Assembly (NCBI RefSeq): GCF_002272895.1
Contig: NZ_MLAQ01000005.1
Location: forward strand, 62,001-126,000
Source of the DNA: Helicobacter sp. 12S02232-10
GTDB taxonomy: Bacteria > Campylobacterota > Campylobacteria > Campylobacterales > Helicobacteraceae
DNA length: 64,000 nt
Reading direction: 5' to 3'
A model generated the notes under the pieces. The model saw only the letters and a program-made list of their open reading frames with translations, had not been told where the DNA came from and did not search any database. Within the stretch, counting starts at the first letter, position 1. Every line of letters begins with the position of its first letter. A program made the translations under genes and the position numbers. This document shows positions 28,522-36,257 of this stretch, one piece after another.

Positions 28522-30201
28522 ATAGAAGAGGTATTTTATGTTACGGTTGCTGGTCTTGGAATATCGATTGTCATCAATTTATTTTTGAAAAGATTTGATA
28601 TGCCTGTGATTATCGGGTATATCCTCACAGGTGTGGCAATTGTATATCTTTTTGGGATAGAGGGTTCTGAAGTTTTATCAAGCATTGCTGATCTCGGTAT
28701 TGTGTTTTTGATGTTTATGATCGGTCTTGAGTTTAGTTTTGATCGATTGCGTGCAATGAAACAAGAGGTTTTGCTTTTTGGTATTTTGCAGGTAATGGTA
28801 ACGACATTGCTGTTTTTTACGCTGAGTTATTATCTCTTTGGACTTTCGTTGGTTTCCTCATTAGTTGTTGGAATGGCGTTTTCGCTTTCTTCTACAGCCA
28901 TCGTTTTGAAGTATTTTGAAGAAAATAAACAGCTCAACACGGTTGCAGGAAGAAGTGTTGTGGGAATTTTGATTATGCAAGACATTGCTGTCATCCCGAT
29001 TTTATTGATTTTGGCATTATTGAGCAATGAAGGTTCAAGCTTGGGAAATTTGTTGCTTAAGACACTTATCTCTGGTTTTATTGTTTTGGTAATTCTTTTG
29101 TTACCCGGAAGGCATTTTGCTACTCGAATACTTAATTTATCTGCCAATAGCAGGCTTCCTGAACTATTTATGGGGACTATTTTACTGATTGTACTTGGGG
29201 CAGCAAGCGTCAGTCATTTTTTTGGCTTTTCGATGTCTTTGGGGGCTTTTATTGCTGGGATGGCGATTTCAAAATCTCGTTATAAGTATCAAGTAGAAGC
29301 AGATTTATCGCATTTTAGGGATATATTGCTTGGATTGTTTTTTGTTACTGTTGGAATGCAAATCAATTTACCTTTTCTATTTGATCAATTTTTTGCTATC
29401 GTGCTTTTGCTTTCTGCGACGATGGTTTTGAAGATTGCTTTGATTTATTGGATTCTTAAAATTTTTAGGAGCTCTCAAAGTTCTATTAAAACCGCCTTAT
29501 CTCTTTCTCAAATCGGGGAGTTTTCTTTCGTCGTGTTTTTGAATGCAAATATAAGCGATCTTTTTAACTATGAAAATCAAGGTGGTATTTTAGGGTATTT
29601 GCAAGAAAAAGGAATCATTGAAATCATCCCTGCAGATATCCATCAGTTTTTGGTTTTGATGGTGATTTTTTCTATGCTCATCACTCCATTTATCCTTAAA
29701 TATATCAATCCGATTTCAGATTATATTCTTGCAAAACATTTAAATCACGGGTTTCAAAAGGATCAAAAAGTTCAAATCCCTATCCCGCTTCAAGATCATA
29801 TTATCGTCGTAGGCTATGGAACATATGGATCGGAAGTTGTGGATATTTTAAAGCAAAATAATGCCAGATATATTGCTGTAGATTATAATATTGCCCAAGT
29901 TGAGCTTGGTGAAAAAGCTAAGGATAATGTTATCTTTGGAAATATCGCTCAAGAAAGCTTTTTGGAAAAACTTAAGTTAGAGTCTGCAAAGTGCGTCATT
30001 ATTACAGTTGATAATACGAGCATTATCAAGGCTATTTGTGATAGAATTTTAGGCATTGCTCCCGGTGTTAATCTGATTGCAAAAGTAGATTGTAAAATAG
30101 AAGAAGAGGAATTGAGTAGGCTCAATGTCAATAGCATTAACAGCAAGCGTGAAATAGCGACTTTGTTGGCTCAATATGCCCTGAATGCGAAAGGAACATA
30201 A
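28522..30201 (+). CDS. kefB: Monovalent cation:proton antiporter KefB-type with RCK domain; start codon non-canonical
   Basis: Potassium/proton exchanger of the CPA2 family. About a dozen membrane helices with DMPVIIGYILTGV, SSTAIVLKYF, IAVIPILLIL, LGAFIAGMAIS and LSQIGEFSFVVF, then a cytoplasmic RCK/TrkA-N domain with HIIVVGYGTYGSEVVDIL binding NAD(H). The frame is open from 28504 and codes family-like helix 1 (IEEVFYVTVAGLGISIVINLFLKRF). There is no ATG, GTG or TTG before the TTG at 28585, which lacks a ribosome site and would delete helix 1. AGGGGGG at 28510-28516 points to AUA (28522) or AUC (28519). The 559-codon form is therefore preferred. pepF follows after 2 nt. Confidence 0.85.
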   Translation: MEEVFYVTVAGLGISIVINLFLKRFDMPVIIGYILTGVAIVYLFGIEGSEVLSSIADLGIVFLMFMIGLEFSFDRLRAMKQEVLLFGILQVMVTTLLFFTLSYYLFGLSLVSSLVVGMAFSLSSTAIVLKYFEENKQLNTVAGRSVVGILIMQDIAVIPILLILALLSNEGSSLGNLLLKTLISGFIVLVILLLPGRHFATRILNLSANSRLPELFMGTILLIVLGAASVSHFFGFSMSLGAFIAGMAISKSRYKYQVEADLSHFRDILLGLFFVTVGMQINLPFLFDQFFAIVLLLSATMVLKIALIYWILKIFRSSQSSIKTALSLSQIGEFSFVVFLNANISDLFNYENQGGILGYLQEKGIIEIIPADIHQFLVLMVIFSMLITPFILKYINPISDYILAKHLNHGFQKDQKVQIPIPLQDHIIVVGYGTYGSEVVDILKQNNARYIAVDYNIAQVELGEKAKDNVIFGNIAQESFLEKLKLESAKCVIITVDNTSIIKAICDRILGIAPGVNLIAKVDCKIEEEELSRLNVNSINSKREIATLLAQYALNAKGT

Positions 30202-30203
30202 GT

Positions 30204-31937
30204 ATGACTGAAGAAATTGAACACAGATGGGATTTAAGCGCTCTTTTTAAAAATGTAGCAGAGCTTGAAAGCCATCTTTCAAAGACAAATAAAAAGGCTA
30301 AAGCATATGAAAAGAAATACGCAACCCATTTGGGCTTGCTTTCTGTTTTGGACTTTAAAAAGGCACTTGAAGAATATGAAAGCATAGTGGAGAGCATTTC
30401 TAAGGCAATGACTTATGTTTTTTTGGTTTTTGCCTCTGATACTTCAAAAGGGGATTTTTATGCAAAATATGAGTTGATTGTTAATGGAATTGAGGAACAT
30501 ATTGTATTTTTTGAAATCGAATTTTGTGAGTTGGATTCAAAAAAGCAGAAGGAATTGATTCAAAAAAATGGAAAATACGCTCATTATTTGCAGAATCTTA
30601 AAGAGAAAAAAACCCATCAGCTTTCGTTACCTGAAGAAAAAGTGCTTTTGGCTACATCGCCTGTTGGAGTAGGGGCTTTTTCAAGATTATTTGATGAATA
30701 TCTATCCTCTTTGAAAGTCGCTTATAAAAAACAGAATTTGAGTGAAGAGGAAGTTTTGGCTCTTTTGCACCATAGAGACAGAAAGACAAGAAAAAAAGCT
30801 CAAAAGTCTTTTAGTGTCGCACTTAAGGAGTCGAGTTTTTTATTGACCTATATTTTAAATATGGTGCGCAAAGATTTGCATATTGCTACAAAACTACGCC
30901 ATTATGAGAAAAAAGAATCGTTTCGGCATATTGACAATCAGATTACTCAAAAAAGCGTTGATAGTATGATTGAAATCGTGAATGGAAATTTTTCTTTGGT
31001 GCATCGTTATTATGAAATCAAATCTGAACTTTTGGGCCATAAGCTTAAAGATTATGATCGTTATGCACCTATTTTAGGTGAAAATATTCAAGTCGGGTAT
31101 GGAGAGTCTTTGGAATGGGTTTTGAAAGCTTTTAAAGACTTTTCTCCCTTGTTCCATCAGATTGCTTCAAAGGCAATTGAAAAAGGCTGGGTAGATTCCC
31201 ATCCTAGAGAGGGAAAGCGAGGAGGTGCTTTCAGTCACGGAGCGGTGCCAAGCGCTCATCCTTATGTTTTGCTTAATTTTACGGGTAATAGGCGAGATGC
31301 CTTTACCATTGCGCACGAATTTGGGCATATGGTTCATCAGGAATTAAGTAAAGGTGTGGGATATTTAAATATGGATACTCCTTTAACCACGGCAGAAACC
31401 GCTTCAGTGTTTGCTGAAATGCTTTTATTTGAGAGTTTGAAGCGTGATCTTTCTGATGTAGAGCTCCGCGCCATTTATGCGAGCAAATTGGAAGATATTT
31501 TTTCAACGCTTTTCAGACAGACGGTAATGACAAATTTTGAACGCAGGATCCATCAGGAAGAAGATGAACTCAAGGCTGAGGATTTTGATAGGATTTGGCG
31601 GGAAGAAAATAAAAAAATGTTTGGAAAAAGCCTGAAATTAACAAAAAATTATGATAGATGGTGGAGTTATATCCCCCATTTTATTCATTCTCCTTTTTAT
31701 TGCTATGCTTATAGTTATGGACAATTGCTTGTCTTGGCTTTGTTTGGGCTTTATAAAAGCGGGCGTAATAAAAACTTTGTTGCAATTTATATCGACTTTT
31801 TGAGTAAGGGAGGTAGTCAAAGCCCTAAAGATATGGTTAGGGCATTTGGATTTGACATTGAAGATGAAAAGTTTTGGAAGATTGGAATGGGTGAAGTTGA
31901 ACGGATGCTTAAAGAATTTGAAAGGCTGGGTGCTTAA
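30204..31937 (+). CDS. pepF: Oligoendopeptidase F (M3 zinc metallopeptidase)
   Basis: Cytoplasmic peptidase degrading oligopeptides. 577 residues with the M3 zinc motif in TIAHEFGHMVHQELS (about 369-383) and the third ligand Glu in ETASVFAEMLLFESL. The helical N-terminal domain contains HRWDLSALFKNVAELE, and YSYGQLLVLALFGLY near the C-terminus is family typical. It starts 2 nt after the kefB stop and its own stop overlaps the next ATG (TAATG). The kefB-pepF pair is shared with H. pylori. Confidence 0.95.
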   Translation: MTEEIEHRWDLSALFKNVAELESHLSKTNKKAKAYEKKYATHLGLLSVLDFKKALEEYESIVESISKAMTYVFLVFASDTSKGDFYAKYELIVNGIEEHIVFFEIEFCELDSKKQKELIQKNGKYAHYLQNLKEKKTHQLSLPEEKVLLATSPVGVGAFSRLFDEYLSSLKVAYKKQNLSEEEVLALLHHRDRKTRKKAQKSFSVALKESSFLLTYILNMVRKDLHIATKLRHYEKKESFRHIDNQITQKSVDSMIEIVNGNFSLVHRYYEIKSELLGHKLKDYDRYAPILGENIQVGYGESLEWVLKAFKDFSPLFHQIASKAIEKGWVDSHPREGKRGGAFSHGAVPSAHPYVLLNFTGNRRDAFTIAHEFGHMVHQELSKGVGYLNMDTPLTTAETASVFAEMLLFESLKRDLSDVELRAIYASKLEDIFSTLFRQTVMTNFERRIHQEEDELKAEDFDRIWREENKKMFGKSLKLTKNYDRWWSYIPHFIHSPFYCYAYSYGQLLVLALFGLYKSGRNKNFVAIYIDFLSKGGSQSPKDMVRAFGFDIEDEKFWKIGMGEVERMLKEFERLGA

Positions 31938-32407
31938 TGAGTGTTTTAGGGGAATATAATCAGTTAAGCAACAAGCATTGTTTTGAGAATATAAGTTTTT
32001 TGGCTCAGAATAATCTGAATTTTTGTATTTTGTGCGACTTGTCCAAAGTGAGTTTTGAGCCCTTACTTCCAAAAGAAATTCTTGAAAAATTCGGACCTTT
32101 TGTACTGTTTGTTTTGGCGGGCTATACTTTTGAGAGCCTTAGGGTTTTTGAAGATGGCATTGAATTTGAGGCCGGTTTTGGTAAAAATAATATAGGAAGT
32201 GTCGTAAGCGTTCGTTTAGAAGGCATCATTCAAGTCATTATAAAAGACGGAAAAGATGAAAATATTGTGTTGTTTAATCGCTATGATATGAGTTCAGTCT
32301 TTGGAAATTCTGATGAAGAGGCTATGCAGGATTCTATGGAGGCTATTTTATCCAATCCACAAAATAGAGAAATAATGAAAGCTCTTCAAAAGAATGGAAA
32401 AAGTTAA
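31937..32407 (+). CDS. Conserved small cytoplasmic protein, possibly SspB-like
   Basis: 156 residues, no signal or membrane segment. The second half reads like the barrel of the ClpXP adaptor SspB: a strand with DGIEFEAGFGKNNIGSVVSV, then RLEGIIQVIIKDGKDENIVLF, comparable to SspB's FNARFGG... and VPLAAVLAIYARENG, followed by an acidic, flexible tail (GNSDEEAMQDSMEAIL). In SspB the tail binds ClpX. The similarity is by eye only and the N-terminal half (LCDLSKVSFEPLLPKEIL) is not diagnostic. Translation is coupled to pepF. Position corresponds to HP0469 in H. pylori. Confidence 0.65.
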   Translation: MSVLGEYNQLSNKHCFENISFLAQNNLNFCILCDLSKVSFEPLLPKEILEKFGPFVLFVLAGYTFESLRVFEDGIEFEAGFGKNNIGSVVSVRLEGIIQVIIKDGKDENIVLFNRYDMSSVFGNSDEEAMQDSMEAILSNPQNREIMKALQKNGKS

Positions 32408-32439
32408 ATATAAACAAAATATTTTCTTTTATTTTGTGG

Positions 32440-32445
32440 TAAAAT
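32440..32445 (+). promoter_or_regulatory. -10 box TAAAAT with TGG extension
   Basis: TGTGGTAAAATC lies about 43 nt before the ATG at 32488, in the 80-nt gap after the SspB-like gene. AAGGA precedes the ATG. Confidence 0.45.
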
Positions 32446-32487
32446 CAAAAAAGTCTAAAGCTTAATTTTTTTATGAAGGATTGTTAA

Positions 32488-34020
32488 ATGAGTATTCATA
32501 AACTTCACTTGAGTGTTTTTAGATTTGATGCTAAAAAAGATTACAACCCTTTCTATGAAAAATGTGATTTTGATTATGAAGAGAATTTTTTATTATCAAA
32601 AATTTTAGGTTCATTGTCTTTAAGAGATTTTGAATACGATAAAGATATTGCTTTAAAAATAAATGGTATAGCAGTTTTTGATGATTTAAAGGTTGATGAT
32701 TTAGTGGAGAGGTTTGGCAAAGAATGGATTTTAGAGCCAATTTCCATTAAATATGCTTTTAAAGATTTGTTAATTGATAAGCAAGCAGTTTTAAGCTTCT
32801 ATAGCGCTTTTTTTCAAGCGGGAGATTTTTTAACTTCGACAGAAAAAGCAGAATTTTTAAAATTTATAAATATTAATTTTATTTCTCCTCAAAGGAACCC
32901 TGATTATTACGGAGATGGATTTTTTCTTTATGTGAGATGGCTTTTTGGGCGTCATCCAAAAGAGGCTAAAAGATTGCTTAAAAGTATTGCAGACGCAAAA
33001 AATGGTGTGATGAATTTTGTGAGCGTGAAGCGTTTTGTTCATCCTGAAAACGATGCAATAGACAAGGAAATATTTGAAATTCAAAAAATGCTTACACAGG
33101 CTTCAAAATGTCCTTTTGCGGGGAATGAATGGAGTAGTTTTTCTCGAGATATCGATTCAAAATATTATTTTCCTTCTAATCAAAATTCCCAAAAAGCCAC
33201 TAAAAAGCCGACTTATGCAATTTTTAACGGTTATGAAAAAGGGTGGAATTTTGAACCTCTTATTATCAGTGCGCGCGAATTGTTGGGAAAAATCGGACTA
33301 GAAACTTTGGATTTAAATTTCTGTTTTGATGGAGGGTATTGGGGACATTTTTGTGACTATGAAAAATTTTTGTTTGCCAATGCTTACAATATGGCTCTTG
33401 CACACAAGAATGGGGCTATTTTACTTCTATGTGATGAAGATGCTTATGCTAACGCAGCATATGCTAAGAAAATTTTAAATTCAGATGATGCCTTGGTTGA
33501 GAGCATCAACGAAAAACTCAAGGAATATGCTTTGAGTTATGATCGCAACATAGAGATAAAGTATCTCAATGAGATGATTGTAAATGAATTTATATGGAAT
33601 GTTGCACAGGGATTTAATGGTTTTGGTACCGTGCTTTTTGCGGGTTCTTTTTCAAGTGCGGTAGGCAAGCTTTGCTATGATGGTTTTTTTGAAAAAATTT
33701 CTTTAAAGAGATACCAAACAACCTTTCAGAACGAATCTTATGCGCATTTGTTTGAAGTGAATCGGGTTTCTGCATTGAAACAATCTGGTGCTATCAGATA
33801 TGAAGCTATTGATTGTGGAATTGATTTTTTATTGAGTGCTTCAATGGGGCAGTTTGAAATGTTTGATACTTACTCTAAAAAGGCATCCAAACTTTATGAA
33901 AGGGATTTTGACCCTGTTCCTACGTTATTTTTACCCCAACTTGTTTTGATTTCTATGGGTGAGAAAGATTATAGAAAAATTGGGTTGCATTTGCATAAAA
34001 ATAAGGTTAATTTTATATAA
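32488..34020 (+). CDS. Conserved Campylobacterota protein, HdrB-related / DUF5644-like
   Basis: 510 residues, soluble. The N-terminal 100 residues (SIHKLHLSVFRFDAKKDYNP) recall the ferredoxin-like start of iron-sulphur subunits, as in DUF5644. The C-terminal half has the layout of a HdrB/CCG domain: KKPTYAIFNGYEKGWNFEP, LDLNFCFDGGYWGHFCDYEK, and NGAILLLCDEDAYANAAYAKKIL where HdrB normally has a paired-cysteine motif. Only single cysteines remain, so a full iron-sulphur site cannot form as in HdrB. The H. pylori counterpart (about HP0468) has no known function. Family placement comes from memory and is tentative. Confidence 0.7.
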   Translation: MSIHKLHLSVFRFDAKKDYNPFYEKCDFDYEENFLLSKILGSLSLRDFEYDKDIALKINGIAVFDDLKVDDLVERFGKEWILEPISIKYAFKDLLIDKQAVLSFYSAFFQAGDFLTSTEKAEFLKFININFISPQRNPDYYGDGFFLYVRWLFGRHPKEAKRLLKSIADAKNGVMNFVSVKRFVHPENDAIDKEIFEIQKMLTQASKCPFAGNEWSSFSRDIDSKYYFPSNQNSQKATKKPTYAIFNGYEKGWNFEPLIISARELLGKIGLETLDLNFCFDGGYWGHFCDYEKFLFANAYNMALAHKNGAILLLCDEDAYANAAYAKKILNSDDALVESINEKLKEYALSYDRNIEIKYLNEMIVNEFIWNVAQGFNGFGTVLFAGSFSSAVGKLCYDGFFEKISLKRYQTTFQNESYAHLFEVNRVSALKQSGAIRYEAIDCGIDFLLSASMGQFEMFDTYSKKASKLYERDFDPVPTLFLPQLVLISMGEKDYRKIGLHLHKNKVNFI

Positions 34021-34057
34021 TTTATCATATGTCTGGCTTTTTTATCAAGGTTATCTT

Positions 34058-34369
34058 ATGAAGATATTTTTAAAAGTCTTGGCAGCTTCTTTCATTGGAG
34101 GTGTCTGGTATCATATAGGCGGAGAGAATTCGGCTGTAATTGCATTGGTTTTATTTATTTTTATGCTTTTTATTTTACTGATGAAACCGATTGAATTCCA
34201 ATCTCCAGAGAAACGGGAAGACTATATGCAGCAGCTTAAAAAGAAACGCGAACGCAGATTGGCCTTGGAGGCAAAACAAAAAGAAGAGCAACTTCGTTTG
34301 CATAAAGCCAATTTGGAGCGTGAAGAAAAAAGAAAAAGAGAATTGAAAAATAAACTTAAAAATCATTAA
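34058..34369 (+). CDS. Small membrane protein with basic coiled-coil tail
   Basis: 103 residues from the ATG at 34058 (AAGG site). A longer in-frame start inside the previous gene is rejected. Two close membrane helices (about 3-20 and 26-43) are followed by a highly charged coiled coil (EKREDYMQQLKKKRERR and EKRKRELKNKLKNH). No family recognised. It is followed after 9 nt by the TerB/J-like gene, so they are probably one operon. The basic tail could contact RNA, DNA or lipid head groups; nothing in the sequence decides. Confidence 0.7.
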   Translation: MKIFLKVLAASFIGGVWYHIGGENSAVIALVLFIFMLFILLMKPIEFQSPEKREDYMQQLKKKRERRLALEAKQKEEQLRLHKANLEREEKRKRELKNKLKNH

Positions 34370-34378
34370 AGGAAGAAT

Positions 34379-35173
34379 ATGGATATTATTTTACTAATAT
34401 TGGCAGGGGTTGTTGTCTATTATCTTTATGTCACGTTACAGGAGTATCTCAAAAATCCTATTTCAGTTCAGTCTAAAGATTTAAGGTCTGAGACCCAAGA
34501 GTATGATTTATCTCAAGATCCCTATATTCAAATGAATCCTTTTGATAAAATCAGAAAAACTGAATTTGGGATTATGGTTGCTATTATTTCCAAAACATTA
34601 AATCAGGATAATCAATCAATGATGAGAGAAATCTTGATCAATGCAACTTTTAAAGATATGGGTCTTCAAATGTCTGGTGTGGAGAATGCTGCAGAGAATT
34701 TAAAGGAAATTTATAACTCCAAAGATCTTGATAGTCTTGAGCGATTATGCAAGGATTTTTTACAAGTTACTTATGGAGAATATAAAAAACGTTTGAAATT
34801 TGTGGAATTTTTATTTGCATTAGCTTATGCCGATGGTAAATTAAATGAAGAAGAAAAAGAAAATATTATTGATGTCGCTGCTTTTTTAGAGTTGAGCAAT
34901 GAAGATTTTAATAAGATTTATGATGATTTTGATGCCCAAAATGGTTTAGAAATAACAATGGATCGTTCCAAAGCTTTAGAAATTTTTGGAATGCAAGAGG
35001 ATTTTTCGCAACAGGAATTGGAAGAGAAATTTAAAGACTTAGTTTTGTCTGCTAAGCAAAATATTTTAGATGTTAAAAATTTAAATAAAAGTTTTGCAAC
35101 CGAATCTTTTAAAAAGTTGTGTGAAATTCGGTTTGCCTATAATCTGTTAAGCCATAAGGAAACGCCTTTATGA
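34379..35173 (+). CDS. Membrane-anchored TerB / degenerate J-domain protein (DjlA-like)
   Basis: 264 residues. An N-terminal membrane helix (IILLILAGVVVYYLYV), a linker, then a TerB-type helical domain (KFVEFLFALAYADGKLNEE) and a C-terminal segment with J-domain spacing (ALEIFGMQEDFSQQELEEK then LVLSAKQNILDVKN and LCEIRFAYNLLSHK). This is the architecture of DjlA, a membrane co-chaperone of DnaK, but the HPD tripeptide that activates DnaK is missing (the position reads KQN). It may have another role or be a decoy. The stop is followed at once by a sigma-54 promoter. Confidence 0.75.
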   Translation: MDIILLILAGVVVYYLYVTLQEYLKNPISVQSKDLRSETQEYDLSQDPYIQMNPFDKIRKTEFGIMVAIISKTLNQDNQSMMREILINATFKDMGLQMSGVENAAENLKEIYNSKDLDSLERLCKDFLQVTYGEYKKRLKFVEFLFALAYADGKLNEEEKENIIDVAAFLELSNEDFNKIYDDFDAQNGLEITMDRSKALEIFGMQEDFSQQELEEKFKDLVLSAKQNILDVKNLNKSFATESFKKLCEIRFAYNLLSHKETPL

Positions 35174-35190
35174 TGGCATAATTTTTGCTT
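35174..35190 (+). promoter_or_regulatory. Sigma-54 (RpoN) promoter upstream of the 150-residue gene
   Basis: TGGCATAATTTTTGCTT matches the RpoN consensus TGGCAC-N5-TTGCTT with one mismatch. The invariant GG (35175-35176) and GC (35187-35188) are exactly 10 nt apart. Predicted start about 35200, giving a leader of about 23 nt that contains AAGGAG (35211-35216). Confidence 0.72.
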
Positions 35191-35222
35191 CTCCTTAGAA
35201 TATCGTTTTTAAGGAGAGAGTG

Positions 35223-35672
35223 ATGGATATTCAAAATAATCATAGTAGCTTAAGAGATATTTTTTCTAGTCGTTATCACCAAAATATTTTACCTTCTCCA
35301 TCTGTTGCCAATAACATTGAGAAAAACTCCTCTGATGGGATTGTCAATGATCGAATGCCTAAAGATGTTTTTTCACCTTCTGAAGAATATGCCCATATAG
35401 TTGCAATAAAAGATCAGGTTCGAGGCGGGCTTAAAGATTTAAATTCTTTTGTTTCAATGGCACAAGTGCTTAAAAATGAAAATATCATTAATAATAACGA
35501 TATGATAGCTGTGGATTTTTTGGCAAAGGAAAGTCCAAAATTAAGCTTTGATGAATTCAACAAAATTATAAGAAATGATCGTTTAAGTATGGAAATGAAA
35601 GGCTTGATTAGCCGACTTGTACAAAAGCTAGAAATGATTGATTATGTTGCTCAAGGATCAATGGCGGCTTGA
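35223..35672 (+). CDS. Uncharacterised protein under a sigma-54 promoter (candidate flagellar gene)
   Basis: 149 residues from the ATG at 35223 (AAGGAG 6 nt upstream; a GTG one codon earlier is possible). No signal peptide or membrane segment. The N-terminal 60 residues are polar and asparagine-rich (MDIQNNHSSLRDIFSSRYHQ, NNIEKNSSDGIVNDR), as in disordered export signals. The C-terminal 90 are helical with SFVSMAQVLKNENIINNND and KGLISRLVQKLEMIDYVAQG. In Helicobacter nearly all RpoN targets are middle-class flagellar genes, so a flagellar role is the working guess. I recognise no family. Confidence 0.72.
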   Translation: MDIQNNHSSLRDIFSSRYHQNILPSPSVANNIEKNSSDGIVNDRMPKDVFSPSEEYAHIVAIKDQVRGGLKDLNSFVSMAQVLKNENIINNNDMIAVDFLAKESPKLSFDEFNKIIRNDRLSMEMKGLISRLVQKLEMIDYVAQGSMAA

Positions 35673-36257
35673 TCAAAGACTTTTAGAATCTATCAAAGAG
35701 CTTGGAAGTTGATAATATTTCCCAACTCTACCAACATTTTTTAGAGTAAAGTTGAGATCTTGTCGATAGATTTTGTCATCAATAAAGCACTTTGAAGCTT
35801 CAAGAAGAATTGGTTTGGAGTTTTCGCCTATTTTTAATATCTCATAAAGATTGCACATAAAAGCAAGCGGACTTCCCTTAATTATGGGAGGATAGCTACT
35901 TTCTGCAACTTCAAGTTCGATTTGAAATTTTATCGCTTCGCTTACTCCATATTCGAGTTCTGCAGAGGTTTGATTTAAAGATTTTAGATTTTTTTCATCA
36001 CACATACAAATCGTAGCTTTTTTAGTTTTGATAATATTTTTAAGTGTATCTTTGGGTGAACCATCGCTTTTGGGCATAATACAGATGGAAAACACAATCG
36101 GATCAGAACTGATGGGAGCAAAAAAACTAAAAGGGGCAAGATTGATCACCCCGTTTTCATCCATCGTGCTGACCCAAGCTATCGGTCTTGGCGTGATGGA
36201 GTTGCTGAGTATTTTATATTTGGTCAGAGGGCTTGAGTTTGTAAAATCAATTTTCAT
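35673..36257 (-). CDS. Flavin reductase-like FMN-binding protein
   Basis: 194 residues with the split-barrel flavin reductase signature: ITPRPIAWVSTMDENGVINLAPFSFFAPIS (family pattern P-x-P-V-A-W-V-S-T and N-L-A-P-F-S-x-F), VFSICIMPKSDGSPKDTLKN and a C-terminal GRVGKYYQL. Members reduce flavins or are flavoproteins acting on quinones or nitro-compounds. The substrate cannot be told from sequence. It ends adjacent to the convergent orphan gene and its start overlaps the end of waaF by 4 nt, so it is cotranscribed with LPS core synthesis. Confidence 0.85.
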   Translation of the reverse strand: MKIDFTNSSPLTKYKILSNSITPRPIAWVSTMDENGVINLAPFSFFAPISSDPIVFSICIMPKSDGSPKDTLKNIIKTKKATICMCDEKNLKSLNQTSAELEYGVSEAIKFQIELEVAESSYPPIIKGSPLAFMCNLYEILKIGENSKPILLEASKCFIDDKIYRQDLNFTLKNVGRVGKYYQLPSSLIDSKSL

